From JABWBR01 sp036741235 (GTDB lineage Bacteria > Bacteroidota > Bacteroidia > Chitinophagales > Saprospiraceae): a DNA stretch of 38,788 bases. Positions 16,202 through 26,400 of the stretch are shown piece after piece. The stretch spans positions 1 to 38,788 of the forward strand of contig DAINSQ010000022.1 of assembly GCA_036741235.1 (NCBI GenBank), in the 5' to 3' direction. Both the position numbers and the translations under genes were made by a program. Positions within the stretch are counted from its first letter, which is position 1; each line of letters opens with the position of its first letter. The notes below the pieces were generated by a model. That model searched no databases and was not told where the DNA came from. It saw only the letters and a list, made by a program, of their open reading frames with translations.

Positions 16202-16867
16202 ATGAACAAACAACAAAATAACGCCTTTATCTCCTACCACCCGCAACAATTCAGCCAGGCTGAAATGCTCGAGCGCAGCCGGGCCTTTTACGCCTACATG
16301 GACCAACGCCGCACCGTGCGCGATTTTTCCGACAGGCCAGTACCGCCGGAAATCATCGAAAATCTCATAAAAACTGCGAGTACCGCCCCTTCGGGTGCGC
16401 ATAAGCAACCCTGGACGTTCTGCGTGGTACAAGACCCCGATATCAAAAAACAGATCAGAATAGCCGCAGAAGAAGAGGAATACCAAAGCTACCACGGCCG
16501 CATGACGGAAGAATGGCTCCAGGACCTGGCGCCGCTAGGTACCGACTGGCACAAGCCGTTTCTGGAGATTGCTCCTTATTTGATCGTTGTATTCAAACGA
16601 CTGTATGAAGGCGAGGAGAAACGCAAAAACTATTATGTATCCGAATCAGTGGGGTTGGCAACCGGATTCCTGTTGGCGGCTATTCACCACGCCGGGCTGG
16701 TAGCGCTCACACATACGCCCAGCCCCATGAATTTTCTGCAACACATCCTCCAGCGGCCCGAAAACGAAAGGCCGTTTTTGCTTATCCCGGTGGGTTACCC
16801 GGCGGAAGGCGCACAAGTGCCCGACTTGCGTCGCAAATCGCTGCATGAGGTTGCGCAGTGGTATTGA
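16202..16867 (+). CDS. Nitroreductase-family flavoprotein, iodotyrosine deiodinase (IYD)-like
   Basis: 221 residues. The FMN-binding motifs RRTVRDFSDRPVP (36-48) and TAPSGAHKQPWTF (61-73) are those of the IYD branch of the nitroreductase fold, and the C-terminus (LLIPVGYPAEGAQVPDLRRK) aligns closely with animal IYD as I remember it. The three lid residues that hold the amino-acid zwitterion of halotyrosine are all present: Glu93, Tyr97 (in EYQSY) and Lys118 (in DWHKPF). IYDs reductively remove halogen from iodo- or bromotyrosine using FMN. A bacterial homologue from Haliscomenobacter hydrossis (Saprospiria) has been characterised, so halotyrosine dehalogenase activity is likely; the physiological role in bacteria is unclear. 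Convergent with bamA, 8 bases apart. Confidence 0.9.
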   Translation: MNKQQNNAFISYHPQQFSQAEMLERSRAFYAYMDQRRTVRDFSDRPVPPEIIENLIKTASTAPSGAHKQPWTFCVVQDPDIKKQIRIAAEEEEYQSYHGRMTEEWLQDLAPLGTDWHKPFLEIAPYLIVVFKRLYEGEEKRKNYYVSESVGLATGFLLAAIHHAGLVALTHTPSPMNFLQHILQRPENERPFLLIPVGYPAEGAQVPDLRRKSLHEVAQWY

Positions 16868-16875
16868 AGTTCTCG

Positions 16876-19398
16876 TTATTCCGGTTCGAAGCCCAATACA
16901 ATGTTAAAGTTGCCGAGATTGCGGAAGCTGCGCTCGCCTGGTTTGTCGAAGCCTATACCGTAGTCGAAGCCCAATACGCCGAACATAGGCAGGAACACCC
17001 GCAGACCCAGGCCCGCCGATCGCTTGATATCGAAGGGGTTAAAGTCGCGCAGGTTGCGCCAGGCGTTACCGCCCTGCGCAAACGCCAGCACATAAATCGT
17101 TGAGCTGGGGTTGAGCGAGAGGGGGTAGCGCAATTCGAGCGTAAGTTTGTCGAAAACGGGTGTAGCAGCCGAGCGGCCCGATGCGTCGGTATTGGCTTCG
17201 ATGTCGTTGACTTCGTAGCCGCGCATCGAGATGATATCCACGCCTGCAAAGACAAACTGCTGGTTGTTGAGGCCGTCGCCGCCGAGTTGGAAACGTTCGA
17301 AGGGCGAAGTGCCGATATCGCGGTTATAAAAGCCGAGTACACCGACTTTAGCCTGGGTTTTCAGCACCAGTTTGCCCACCAGCGTAGTATACCACTCGGC
17401 GTCGAAGCGCCACTTGTGGTATTCCACCCAGCGAAATTTTTCGGCCACCGGCAAATCGCTGTAATTTTTATCAGAAAACAGCGAATACGGGGGCGTCAAC
17501 TGAATCGACAGTGAAAAACGCGAGCCTTCCCGCGGGAAAATGGGTTCGTTGACCGTACTGCGGGCGAAGGTTTGCCTAAGGCTGAAGTTATTGAAGTTAC
17601 CGTCGGTCACCGTACTACCGTCGTCAGTGCGGAACAGCGTACCGCTGCTCCAGTTGTCGAGCGTCAGCGTTTGGAGGTTAATGGCCGTGCTTGAAACAAA
17701 GTTGTCATCGGGCCATACCAATCGGGTTCCGAGGCTTATGGTACCGTTGAGGATATTCAGGCTCTGGAAAGTATTGAGCCTGCGGCTGCCGCCGGTGAGG
17801 CGGTTGAAGAAAGTAGCTATGGTTAGCGAATTCGGGTTTTTACCGCCCAGCCAGGGTTCGGTAAATGAAATATTGTAAGACTGGTAAAATCGACCGTTCG
17901 ATTGGGCGCGAATACTGAAGCGCTGGCCGTCGCCTTGGGGAAGGGGGCGCCAGGCGTCTTTTTTGAAAATATTGCGCATTGAAAAGTTATTGAAAGACAC
18001 GCCCAGCGTGCCGATAACGCCTTGCAAGCCGCCCCAGCCCGCCGATAATTCGAGCTGGTCGGAGGGGCGTTCCTCCACTTTGTATTCAATATCTACGGTG
18101 CCGCGTTCGGGGTTGACGGGCGTATTAATACCCAGGTTTTCGGCGTTGAAATAGCCGAGGTTCATGATCATACGCTGCGAGCGGATAATCTCCGATCTGC
18201 TGAACTTTTCACCCGGAAGGGTGCGCAATTCGCGGCGGATCACGTGTTCGTGGGTGCGGTCGTTGCCTTCAATCACCACGCGGTCGATGGTAGCCTGGGG
18301 GCCTTCAAAGATACGCATCTCCAGGTCGATTGAATCGCCTTCGATAGCCACCTCGGTGGGTTCAACCTGGAAGAAAAGGTAGCCATTGTCCATATACAAC
18401 GTACTCACATCGCGGCCGTCCTGGCTAAAGCGAAGGCGGTTGTTGAGCAATTCCTGGTTGTAGACATCGCCGCGTTTGATGCCCAAAACATTGGCAAGCG
18501 TAGCGGTGTCATAAATAGAATTGCCTTTCCAGGTAATATCGCGGAAGTAGTACCGGCGGCCTTCGTCAACATTCAGTTGAATAACCATGTGGCCTTTTTC
18601 GTCGCGCCAGAGGCTGTCGAGGGTAATAGAGGCGTCGCGATACCCCTTGTTATTGTAAAAGGTGATAACCTTCTTTTTATCATCTTCGTATTTGGCTTTC
18701 AGGAACTTCGAATTGGCAAAAAGCCGGCGTTTTTCTTTGGTATCTTTCATTTCCCGGCGCAGGCGTTTAGCCTTCACGTGCTGATTACCGACAAACCGGA
18801 CTTCCTTGATTTTCACTCGATCGCCGCGATCTACGTCAAAGATCAGCAATACCGAATGTGTGCGGGAGGTATCGGGCTGTTCGATGATACGCACCCGGCA
18901 ATCGAGATAACCTTTGTCTATAAAATGGTTGCGGATGGCCTCGCCGGCATTGGCTTTTATATTTTCGGTAACAATACCGCCCTTGAGCAGGAATTTATTC
19001 ACCTGCTCGTTGAGGTCGTCGTGGGTTGATTTCTTGACGCCGCGGTAGGTGTGTCTGGACAGGCGGGGGCGTTCCTGGAGCAGGATTTCGAGGAAAATCA
19101 CATCGCCTATTGTTTTTTCCTTCACAATTTGCACTTCGGTAAACAGGCGCAATTTCCACAACGCTTTGATAGCCCGGGGTATATCGGGGCCGGGGATGCG
19201 GATTTTCTCGCCGACAGTCAGGCCCGTAACGCCGATGATAGCGTTGTCGTCGCTAAATTCGGCGCCGGTTACTTTGATACCGCCGATTTCGTAATCGCGC
19301 GGGTCGCCATAACTCATAATGGCTGTTTGGTCTGAGATTTGTGCAAAGCCCAACATCGGGGCGACAAAAAAACAGAAAAGCAAAAATCGATTAATCAT
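16876..19398 (-). CDS. bamA: BamA outer-membrane protein assembly factor
   Basis: 840 residues from the ATG at 19396-19398 (MINRFLLFCFFVAPMLGFAQ signal peptide; an in-frame ATG eight codons upstream is possible). N-terminal POTRA domains span roughly 40-420, visible as repeated 'I..V...G...' units such as IKEVRFVGNQHVKAKRLRREM and IDRVVIEGNDRTHEHVIRREL. The C-terminal Omp85 barrel (about 440-840) includes MRGYEVNDIE, corresponding to the conserved VRGF loop-6 motif, and ends in strand NFNIVLGFEPE. BamA folds barrel proteins into the outer membrane and is essential. It lies 79 bases downstream of uppS on the same strand. The OmpH/Skp chaperone genes that often follow bamA in Bacteroidota are absent here. 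Confidence 0.96.
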   Translation of the reverse strand: MINRFLLFCFFVAPMLGFAQISDQTAIMSYGDPRDYEIGGIKVTGAEFSDDNAIIGVTGLTVGEKIRIPGPDIPRAIKALWKLRLFTEVQIVKEKTIGDVIFLEILLQERPRLSRHTYRGVKKSTHDDLNEQVNKFLLKGGIVTENIKANAGEAIRNHFIDKGYLDCRVRIIEQPDTSRTHSVLLIFDVDRGDRVKIKEVRFVGNQHVKAKRLRREMKDTKEKRRLFANSKFLKAKYEDDKKKVITFYNNKGYRDASITLDSLWRDEKGHMVIQLNVDEGRRYYFRDITWKGNSIYDTATLANVLGIKRGDVYNQELLNNRLRFSQDGRDVSTLYMDNGYLFFQVEPTEVAIEGDSIDLEMRIFEGPQATIDRVVIEGNDRTHEHVIRRELRTLPGEKFSRSEIIRSQRMIMNLGYFNAENLGINTPVNPERGTVDIEYKVEERPSDQLELSAGWGGLQGVIGTLGVSFNNFSMRNIFKKDAWRPLPQGDGQRFSIRAQSNGRFYQSYNISFTEPWLGGKNPNSLTIATFFNRLTGGSRRLNTFQSLNILNGTISLGTRLVWPDDNFVSSTAINLQTLTLDNWSSGTLFRTDDGSTVTDGNFNNFSLRQTFARSTVNEPIFPREGSRFSLSIQLTPPYSLFSDKNYSDLPVAEKFRWVEYHKWRFDAEWYTTLVGKLVLKTQAKVGVLGFYNRDIGTSPFERFQLGGDGLNNQQFVFAGVDIISMRGYEVNDIEANTDASGRSAATPVFDKLTLELRYPLSLNPSSTIYVLAFAQGGNAWRNLRDFNPFDIKRSAGLGLRVFLPMFGVLGFDYGIGFDKPGERSFRNLGNFNIVLGFEPE

Positions 19399-19477
19399 GC
19401 GCACGTCCAATTGAATGGCCATTCTTTTATTCCAAGCTGCTCATAAAGAGCGGGCAAAGGTAAATAGGGTTGTATAG

Positions 19478-20221
19478 TTATTGTATCAATTGTTCACTGA
19501 TTTTGCCGAAACGCCGTTCCCGCTGCTGGAAGTCGATAATCGCTTCATAAAAATGGCCGCGGCGGAAGTCAGGCCAGAAAACAGGGGTAAAATACAGTTC
19601 GGCATAGGCGAGTTGCCACAGCATAAAATTGCTGAGACGCATCTCTCCGCTCGATCTGATCAACAATTCGGGGTCGGGGATACCCTGCGTACTAAGGGCA
19701 TTGGCAAACATAGCCTCGTTAATAGCATCGGGGCTCAACTCGCCGTTTTGCACGCGGGTCGCCAGTTGCCGGGCGGCCTCTACCAACTCCCACTTGGCGC
19801 TATAATTGAGCGCCAGTATCAGCGTCATGCGTTTGTTATTGCGGGTATTATGGATGCCGTCGAGCAGGGCCTTGTGGGTAGAGTCGGGCAGACGGCTTAT
19901 ATCTCCGATTGCTTGCAGCCTGATATCGTTTTTGTTGAGCGTCTCGATTTCCTTGTGCAGGGTTTCTACCAACAGCCTCATTAGCGCGCCGACTTCCAGA
20001 GCCGGGCGATTCCAGTTTTCTGTAGAAAAAGCGTAGAGGGTAAGGTATTCCACACCCAATTCGGCGGCGGCTTCGGTCACTTCGCGAACAGCTTTTACGC
20101 CGTTGCGGTGGCCAAATACCCGCGGTTTGCCGTGTTGCTTGGCCCATCGTCCATTGCCATCCATGATAACGGCAATGTGTCGGGGCAGCTTGTCAAGATT
20201 GATCTGCGACTTCAGGTCCAT
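19478..20221 (-). CDS. uppS: Isoprenyl transferase (undecaprenyl diphosphate synthase)
   Basis: 247 residues from the ATG at 20219-20221; a longer in-frame reading upstream has no family similarity. The cis-prenyltransferase signature HIAVIMDGNGRWAKQHG is at residues 15-31 with catalytic Asp21, followed by FGHRNGVKAV, the LYAFSTENWNRP motif (about residues 70-81) and the C-terminal RSSGEMRLSNFMLWQLAYAELYF. The enzyme builds C55 undecaprenyl diphosphate from FPP and IPP for peptidoglycan and O-antigen carriers. A slight oddity is RSSGEMRLSNF where many orthologues have RTSGExRLSNF. It is first in an uppS-bamA operon, a conserved Bacteroidota arrangement. Confidence 0.96.
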   Translation of the reverse strand: MDLKSQINLDKLPRHIAVIMDGNGRWAKQHGKPRVFGHRNGVKAVREVTEAAAELGVEYLTLYAFSTENWNRPALEVGALMRLLVETLHKEIETLNKNDIRLQAIGDISRLPDSTHKALLDGIHNTRNNKRMTLILALNYSAKWELVEAARQLATRVQNGELSPDAINEAMFANALSTQGIPDPELLIRSSGEMRLSNFMLWQLAYAELYFTPVFWPDFRRGHFYEAIIDFQQRERRFGKISEQLIQ

Positions 20222-20298
20222 GTTGCTCACTAAACCAACGCAGCGTCTGAAAGCCGTAACAGGGGCCGTCCTGGCGCTTTGTTTTTGAAAAATTCGCA

Positions 20299-20306
20299 CA
20301 AAGTTA
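20299..20306 (-). promoter_or_regulatory. Candidate -7 box (TAACTTTG) of uppS-bamA
   Basis: On the minus strand TAACTTTG matches TAnnTTTG exactly, 77 bases before the uppS ATG. A TTTG occurs upstream on the same strand (20320-20323) but only 13 bases away, shorter than the usual 19-20. This leaves most of the 167-base divergent region for the OPT gene promoter. Confidence 0.45.
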
Positions 20307-20388
20307 AGAAAATAAACGGCAAAATGCGCTATTTTGGCATGCCCGAGCGATGAACAAATAGCGCGGGCACTACAAAACACCTATTGCC

Positions 20389-22347
20389 ATGCAAAACAAC
20401 AACGCGAAAACCTTCCAACCGTACATTTCTGCCAAGGAATTAATTCCTGAGTTTACGTTAAAAGCAATCCTGCTGGGATCCTTGTTTGGCATTCTTTTCG
20501 GCGCCGCCACGGTATATCTGGGGCTAAAAGTAGGGCTCACCGTGAGCGCTTCGATACCTATTGCCGTGTTGGCAATTTCTATTTTTAAAAAATTCGGAAA
20601 AGCAACGATACTCGAAAGCAATATCGTGCAAACGATAGGCTCTGCCGGCGAGTCGGTTGCGGCGGGCGTGGTATTTACTATTCCGGCGTTGTTATTTTTG
20701 GCGGGCGGACAAAGTTACTTTCAGTATTTCCAGATTTTTGTGCTGGCGCTCATCGGCGGGGTGCTCGGCGTGTTGTTTATGGTGCCGCTGCGTCGCTCGC
20801 TGATTGTTAAAGAACACGGCAACCTGCCCTATCCTGAAGGCACTGCTTGCGCCGACGTGCTGATTGCCGGCGAAAAAGGCGGCAAGTTGGCCCAGAAAGT
20901 ATACATGGGCCTGGGAGTCGCCTTTTTGTATAAATTGCTGATGTCGATTATCGGGTTGTGGAAAGAAGCGCCCAGTATTGTTTTTGGCAAAAATTCGGCC
21001 CTGCCCAACGGCACTGTCAATGGGGAAATCACGCCTGAATTGCTGGGGGTCGGGTATGTGATCGGCCCGCGCATCTCGGGCGTCATGGTGGCCGGCGGCG
21101 TTTTGTCGTGGTTGGCACTCATCCCCTTGATCACTATTTTCGGCGCCGCCCTCACAACCCCGCTGGCGCCTGAAACCACCAAACTCATAGCCGATATGTC
21201 GCCCAGCGAAATCTGGAGCCGCTATATCCGCTATATCGGCGCGGGGGCTGTGACATTCGGCGGCGTAATGACGCTGATAAAAACCCTGCCCACTATTGTC
21301 AGCGCTTTCAGCGATTCGTTCCGCGACCTGCGCGAGCAAAGATCGGGGCAGGCCGCCGATCAAAGCCGTACGGAGCGCGACATTCCCCTGGTATACGTGC
21401 TGGTTGGCAGCCTGGGGCTTATCGTGTTGATGACCATATTGCCCAATATGCCGACCAACTTCTTTTCGGCTATTCTCATTATCGTTTTCGGCTTTTTCTT
21501 CGTCACCGTGTCTTCGCGCATCGTAGGCCTCATCGGCTCCTCGTCTAACCCGATTTCGGGTATGACCATTGCTACTTTGATGGCGACATCGCTGATTTTC
21601 CTGGGATTAGGCTGGACCGGAGACGCCTACCAGCCTATCGCGCTTGTTGTCGGCTCTATTGTTTGTATAGCTTCCGCCAATGCCGGCGCTACATCGCAAG
21701 ACCTCAAAACCGGCTACCTCGTGGGCGCTACGCCGTATCGACAGCAGCTCGGACTTATTATCGGCGTGCTGGTGTCGGTGGTATTTATCGGGCTTACCCT
21801 GTTGTTGCTTGAAAACACGCTCGGCATCGGTGAGGCCACGCCCGAGCACCCCAACCCGCTGCCCGCCCCCCAAGCTACGCTTATGGCCACGGTTATCAAA
21901 GGTCTGCTCAGTCAAAACCTGCCTTGGGGGCTCGTGATATCCGGTATGGCCATTGCAGCGGTTGTTGAACTCTGTGGCGTGAGCTCGCTCGCTTTTGCAG
22001 TGGGCGCATATCTGCCCCTTTCCACTACGTCGCCCATTTTCATTGGCGGGTTGGTGAAGTGGTTGGTAGACCGTCGCAACAAACAAAAGGAAGAAGAATC
22101 GGAAATTGGCCCGGGCGCTTTGTTCAGCTCGGGGCTTATCGCCGGCGGCGCCATTACGGGTATCCTGATCGCCGTTATGCTGGGCACCAACGTGGGCACA
22201 AAAGCAGACGGCACGCCCAAATCGCTGATGGACATGGTGAACACCCATATCGGCGAAAATATGGGCGCAATGGGAGACATTGCGGGCGTAGCGGCTTTCG
22301 GATTGCTGGCGTTCCTGCTGTGGCGTATGGCCAGCAAAAAAGAATAA
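20389..22347 (+). CDS. OPT-family oligopeptide transporter
   Basis: 652 residues with about 15-16 hydrophobic spans, matching bacterial OPT/YSL-type proteins in length. Typical family stretches are visible: LGSLFGILFGAATVYLGLKVGLTVSASIP near residues 27-55, ESNIVQTIGSAGES about 80-93, and the LPYPEGTACADVL motif around 144-156. These inner-membrane carriers import small peptides or metal chelates using proton motive force; the substrate of this member cannot be read from sequence. The start ATG at 20389 gives a short polar N-terminus (MQNNNAKTFQPYISAKELIPE) before the first span. The gene is divergent from uppS and convergent with the LOG-like gene, with one base between the two stop codons. 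Confidence 0.93.
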   Translation: MQNNNAKTFQPYISAKELIPEFTLKAILLGSLFGILFGAATVYLGLKVGLTVSASIPIAVLAISIFKKFGKATILESNIVQTIGSAGESVAAGVVFTIPALLFLAGGQSYFQYFQIFVLALIGGVLGVLFMVPLRRSLIVKEHGNLPYPEGTACADVLIAGEKGGKLAQKVYMGLGVAFLYKLLMSIIGLWKEAPSIVFGKNSALPNGTVNGEITPELLGVGYVIGPRISGVMVAGGVLSWLALIPLITIFGAALTTPLAPETTKLIADMSPSEIWSRYIRYIGAGAVTFGGVMTLIKTLPTIVSAFSDSFRDLREQRSGQAADQSRTERDIPLVYVLVGSLGLIVLMTILPNMPTNFFSAILIIVFGFFFVTVSSRIVGLIGSSSNPISGMTIATLMATSLIFLGLGWTGDAYQPIALVVGSIVCIASANAGATSQDLKTGYLVGATPYRQQLGLIIGVLVSVVFIGLTLLLLENTLGIGEATPEHPNPLPAPQATLMATVIKGLLSQNLPWGLVISGMAIAAVVELCGVSSLAFAVGAYLPLSTTSPIFIGGLVKWLVDRRNKQKEEESEIGPGALFSSGLIAGGAITGILIAVMLGTNVGTKADGTPKSLMDMVNTHIGENMGAMGDIAGVAAFGLLAFLLWRMASKKE

Positions 22348-22348
22348 A

Positions 22349-23080
22349 TTAACGCTCGAATAGCCACCACAATGGATTGCGGCGCTCCTTGACCCTGTAG
22401 TTTTGGGTAATAAACTTGCGGATATGCGCAGTCGCCTCGTCGATATTATCGGTGAGTAATACCAGGTCGAGGTCTTTGGGTGAAATGGTTTTTTGTTCAA
22501 CCATAAAGTGGAGATAATCCATGAGCGGCCGGTAATAATCAACGCCGATAAGCACCACGGGGAAATTATGGATCACGCCGGTTTGTACCAGCGTGAGCGT
22601 TTCAAACAGCTCATCCATAGTGCCCCAACCGCCCGGTAGTACAACGAAGGCATAAGAATATTTGAGCAGCAGCACTTTTCTGATAAAGAAATACCTGATT
22701 TCGAGCCAGGTATGCATATAGGGGTTCGGGGTTTGTTCAAAAGGCAGCGTAATATTGCAGCCTACCGAACGCCCGCCGGCCTCGAAGGCGCCGCGGTTAG
22801 CGGCTTCCATAATACCGGGGCCGCCGCCGGTCATCACCGTAAACCCCATCTGGGATATGGCTTTGCCTACCTCGCGGGCTTTCTCGTAATAAATATGCCC
22901 CTCGGGAAAACGGGCGGAGCCGAATACTGTAATGCAGGGCCCTACGAAGTGAAGCTTTCGGAATCCTTTGATAAACTGGAATACAACCCTGATCACGAAA
23001 ACGAGTTCAGTGGTGCGACTTTTGGGCCCTTCCAAATATTGGTCGTTGTTGGACAAAATTGGGCGGCTTGGCTTGTTCAT
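22349..23080 (-). CDS. TIGR00730 family Rossmann-fold protein (LOG-type nucleotide phosphoribohydrolase)
   Basis: 243 residues from the ATG at 23078-23080 (MNKPSRPILSNNDQYLEG); a longer reading upstream is not conserved-looking. The two signatures of the LOG/lysine-decarboxylase-like family are present: GGGPGIMEAANRGA and PGGWGTMDELFE. Family members hydrolyse nucleoside 5'-monophosphates (cytokinin riboside monophosphate in plants, AMP/other NMPs in bacteria) to base and ribose 5-phosphate. The extra N-terminal segment (about 50 residues before CITVFGSARFP) fits the longer subtype II bacterial form. Cytosolic. It stands alone, convergent with the OPT gene. It is commonly mis-annotated as lysine decarboxylase. 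Confidence 0.93.
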   Translation of the reverse strand: MNKPSRPILSNNDQYLEGPKSRTTELVFVIRVVFQFIKGFRKLHFVGPCITVFGSARFPEGHIYYEKAREVGKAISQMGFTVMTGGGPGIMEAANRGAFEAGGRSVGCNITLPFEQTPNPYMHTWLEIRYFFIRKVLLLKYSYAFVVLPGGWGTMDELFETLTLVQTGVIHNFPVVLIGVDYYRPLMDYLHFMVEQKTISPKDLDLVLLTDNIDEATAHIRKFITQNYRVKERRNPLWWLFER

Positions 23081-23436
23081 AAGCAGGTATAGTTTACACG
23101 CCTGAAAGATCAGCAAAAAGCCTTGAAATTGACAAACAAGGCCTTTCAATTTAACAAAATACTTTTACTTGCCCGGATACTGCCGGGAGCTTTCCCGTCG
23201 TTCATATACCGCGCGGCATTATGGCCAAGGCTCAACGCCGGCTCGAAATGCGCAAAAAATGCGTAACGGCGCGACCAATTCGCACGGAATTGGGCTATTG
23301 ATTGGCGATACGAGTTTACTTGGCTATTTTTGTGCCCGCCGTTCGTACCGCAATTGCGGCAACGAGGGCAGCAAACTGGGGTTTTTGCGAGTCTAAACCT
23401 GAAAGTCCCATAAACTTATTACCATAAACTTCTACG
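23081..23436. other. Divergent intergenic region between LOG-like and SprB-repeat genes
   Basis: 356 bases without a convincing gene. It holds a plus-strand promoter (see 23301-23332) and a loose inverted pair AAATTGA/TCAATTT around 23125-23155 near the LOG-like gene's 5' end. A 75-codon open frame inside it (23169-23396) has no recognisable protein character. Confidence 0.6.
23301..23332 (+). promoter_or_regulatory. Bacteroidota promoter of the SprB-repeat gene
   Basis: The -7 box TATTTTTG (23325-23332, exact TAnnTTTG) is preceded, after a 20-base spacer, by ATTG (23301-23304) as a partial TTTG -33 element. This is the best complete promoter in the window and would give a leader of about 95 bases before the ATG at 23437. 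Confidence 0.6.
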
Positions 23437-26400
23437 ATGAGGCAATTTTTCCTTCTCCTGTTGCTGTTGGGCGCCTGGCAAATGCAGGCTCAAACGCCCG
23501 ATGTCATTTTGTACAATGGCCAGGCGGCGCGCGGCGATGCCAAAGCCCGCATGATGTGCAACGCTGCCGGCACTTTTGAATTCGGGCAGCACTTTGGGCA
23601 AAGTAACGATGTGACGCCCGATACGCTCTACTTGTGCTTTGGCGACTCCATTCAGTTGTTGCACAATGGCGACATGGACCTCAGCGGCGACCCCGTTCCG
23701 GCAACGCCGGCCGGCGTTGGATACGCATTCTACGAGTGCCCCCCTACCGTTGACGGGCCTGCATTGGCCAATATTATTGCCGATCCCTGCGTGGCCAATA
23801 ACCCGCCGCCGGCAGGCGGTATTTATGTTTTTACCCGCAACGGCACGGATGGAGATGCTACGTTCTTCAACGGCGGCGTTCTGCAGAATTTTTTCAACGC
23901 CGGAGCCCCTGTATTGCTCTGGTTTGCGCCCATCACCTACGACCGGCTGAATTTTCCCAATGCCGAGTTCGAAGGCAGCCCTGCGGGCCCCTGCGTCAAT
24001 GTGAGTACGGCAGAGCGCTTCGCCGTAGTATACCTGAATGCTATCACCGTTTCCAATATTAATGCCAACACAGGCTCTACAGGGTGTCTGGGCTCCTTTG
24101 TCGTACAGGGCGGCTTGCCGGAATTTGACGCCAACAGCTTTTATTCCATAGACATTTCTTTTGCCAACGACCCAACGATCAAAGGCACACTGCTAACCGG
24201 CTCGCCCAGCAATGGCGAAACGCTGGAATTCTACGTGCCCCGCCCCGGCAATTACATTATTACCATAGAAGATGGAAAAAGCTGCGGCGCCTCTATTAAT
24301 GTGAACATGAGCGCCTGTCAGGCTGTTGCTTTCCAACTCCCGTTTGAAAATGCGCTGCCCGGCGAAAATATCTGCGCGGATATTCTGGTAGAGGATTTTG
24401 TCAATGTAGGCTCAATCCAGTGGTCGATTACCTGGGATTCTACCATTCTCGATTATACGGGCGTACAAGCCTTTAACCCCAATATGCCCGACCTGAGCGC
24501 CAATATTTTCGCGCTCCCCTACGGCCCCAATAGCGGTACGCTCACCATGTCATGGCTCGATGCAAGCTTCTCTGGCGTCACACTGCTCGATGGGTCTACG
24601 CTTTTCCAGATTTGCTTTGATGTGATCGGCGACCTGGGCGAATCCAGCGATATTACAATCTCCAGTTCGCCTACACCTATTGAAATAGGCGACCCCAGTA
24701 CTCCCGAGCCTGTCCCTTTTGGCGTGATCATTCGCAATGGCATTATTAATATTTCTGATTTACCCTTGTTTTTGGTGATCGAGCAAGACAGTGTAACCTG
24801 TTCCGGAGATACCGACGGGGCTTTTACGCTCACTGTGGCCAGCGGTATGCCGCCTTATCAGTACTCCTGGAATACGGTACCGCCTTCAGGCCCCAATAAC
24901 GGCCCTGTAGTTATCGCTACCGAGGGTGGTATGTCTACCGTCAACAACCTTGCCGCCGGCGTGTATCAGGTAACAGTGACTGATTCAAGCATTCCGCCTA
25001 TAGTGGTTGTGGATACGATTCAAGTTTTGGCTGCTCCCCAGTTGGGTGTCGAACCGCTTTTCCAGCGCCCCTCGTGTTTTGGCGAAAGCGATGGCTCGGT
25101 ACAGGCTCAGATCGTACTCGACGGCGTGGTGCAATCCGGCCCCAGCGTGGGATATTCTTTCACCTGGAATACTACGGCTCAGGATACTTCAACACTAACC
25201 AATATTCCATCAGGGTTTTATGCCGTGACGGTGACCGATCCGTTTGGATGCCAGGCGACTGCCAGCGTAACGCTGTCGCAACCCGCGGCGCTCACTATTT
25301 TGCCCAACAATACCTTTATTACCAACGCCTCTTGTACCGGCGCCAATGATGGCAGCATTACCGTTACAGCCAGCGGCGGCACTACAACAGGGGGCGTTTA
25401 TACATTCCAGTGGGATAACGGGCTGGGTACGCTGAATGCCACTACTGCTACAGTTACCGACCTGCTACCCGGCCAATATTGCGTAACGGTTACCGACAAT
25501 AACGCTTGCAGTTTCAATACTTGTTTTACCGTGGGCGCCGTCAAAACGCTCACCATTACGCCGGTAATCGACAATGTAAGCTGTAATGCGCTTTGCGACG
25601 CCCAGATCTTTGTAACCGGCGCTACCACCGGCGCGCCCGCTTCACTGCCTTATACCTTTACCTGGAGCAGCACCGGCAACCCGCCCGTAAACTCTAATAC
25701 GACGAGTTTGCTGACCGGCCTTTGTGCAGGTACCTATTTCCTTACCATGACAGACGCGAGCGCCGCTGCATGTCAGTTGCTCGATACGTTTGTCGTTGCA
25801 CAACCTCAACCGCTTGACGCTACTATCCTCGAATTGGTTAACGAGTCGTGCGTTGTGGGCAATGACGGCCAGGTGGTCGTTGGCGTAACCGGCGGTACTT
25901 TCCCCTACGACTATAATTGGTCGCACGATGCAAACCTGCAGGATTCCATCGCAGCCAACCTGACACAGGGTTCGTACAGCCTTACGGTTACTGACGCCAA
26001 CGGCTGTACCGACGTGCTCAGCGCCGATATATTGGCGCCTACGCCGCCCAGCATTACCCAACTCAACGACGACGCGGTGAGCTGCGCCAATAACTGCGAC
26101 GGTACGCTAAGCGTAACTGCCGTGCCGGGCGGCGCACCCATCGCGGGTTACGCCTGGAGCAATATGGCTGTCGGCCCCAATATCGTGAGCTTGTGCCCCG
26201 GCACTTATATTGTAACCGTGACGGCAGAAGATGGCTGCCGGGCTATCGATACGGCAATGGTGACCTCGCCGGCGGCGCTCAGCCTCGACAGCTTCTCGCT
26301 GCAATTGCCTACTTGCCCCGGCGACGCCAACGGCCAGATCGCCGTTTTTGTCAACGGCGGCACAGCGCCGTATAATTACATATGGTCAACCAACCCTGGA

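Noticed and set aside
20222..20380. N-terminal extension of uppS by 53 codons
   Set aside because: The extension has no family similarity and covers the candidate promoter box at 20299-20306; the ATG at 20221 gives the normal enzyme length.
23169..23396. 75-codon open frame in the divergent intergenic region
   Set aside because: No signal peptide, domain or conserved-looking composition, and it overlaps the best promoter of the window.
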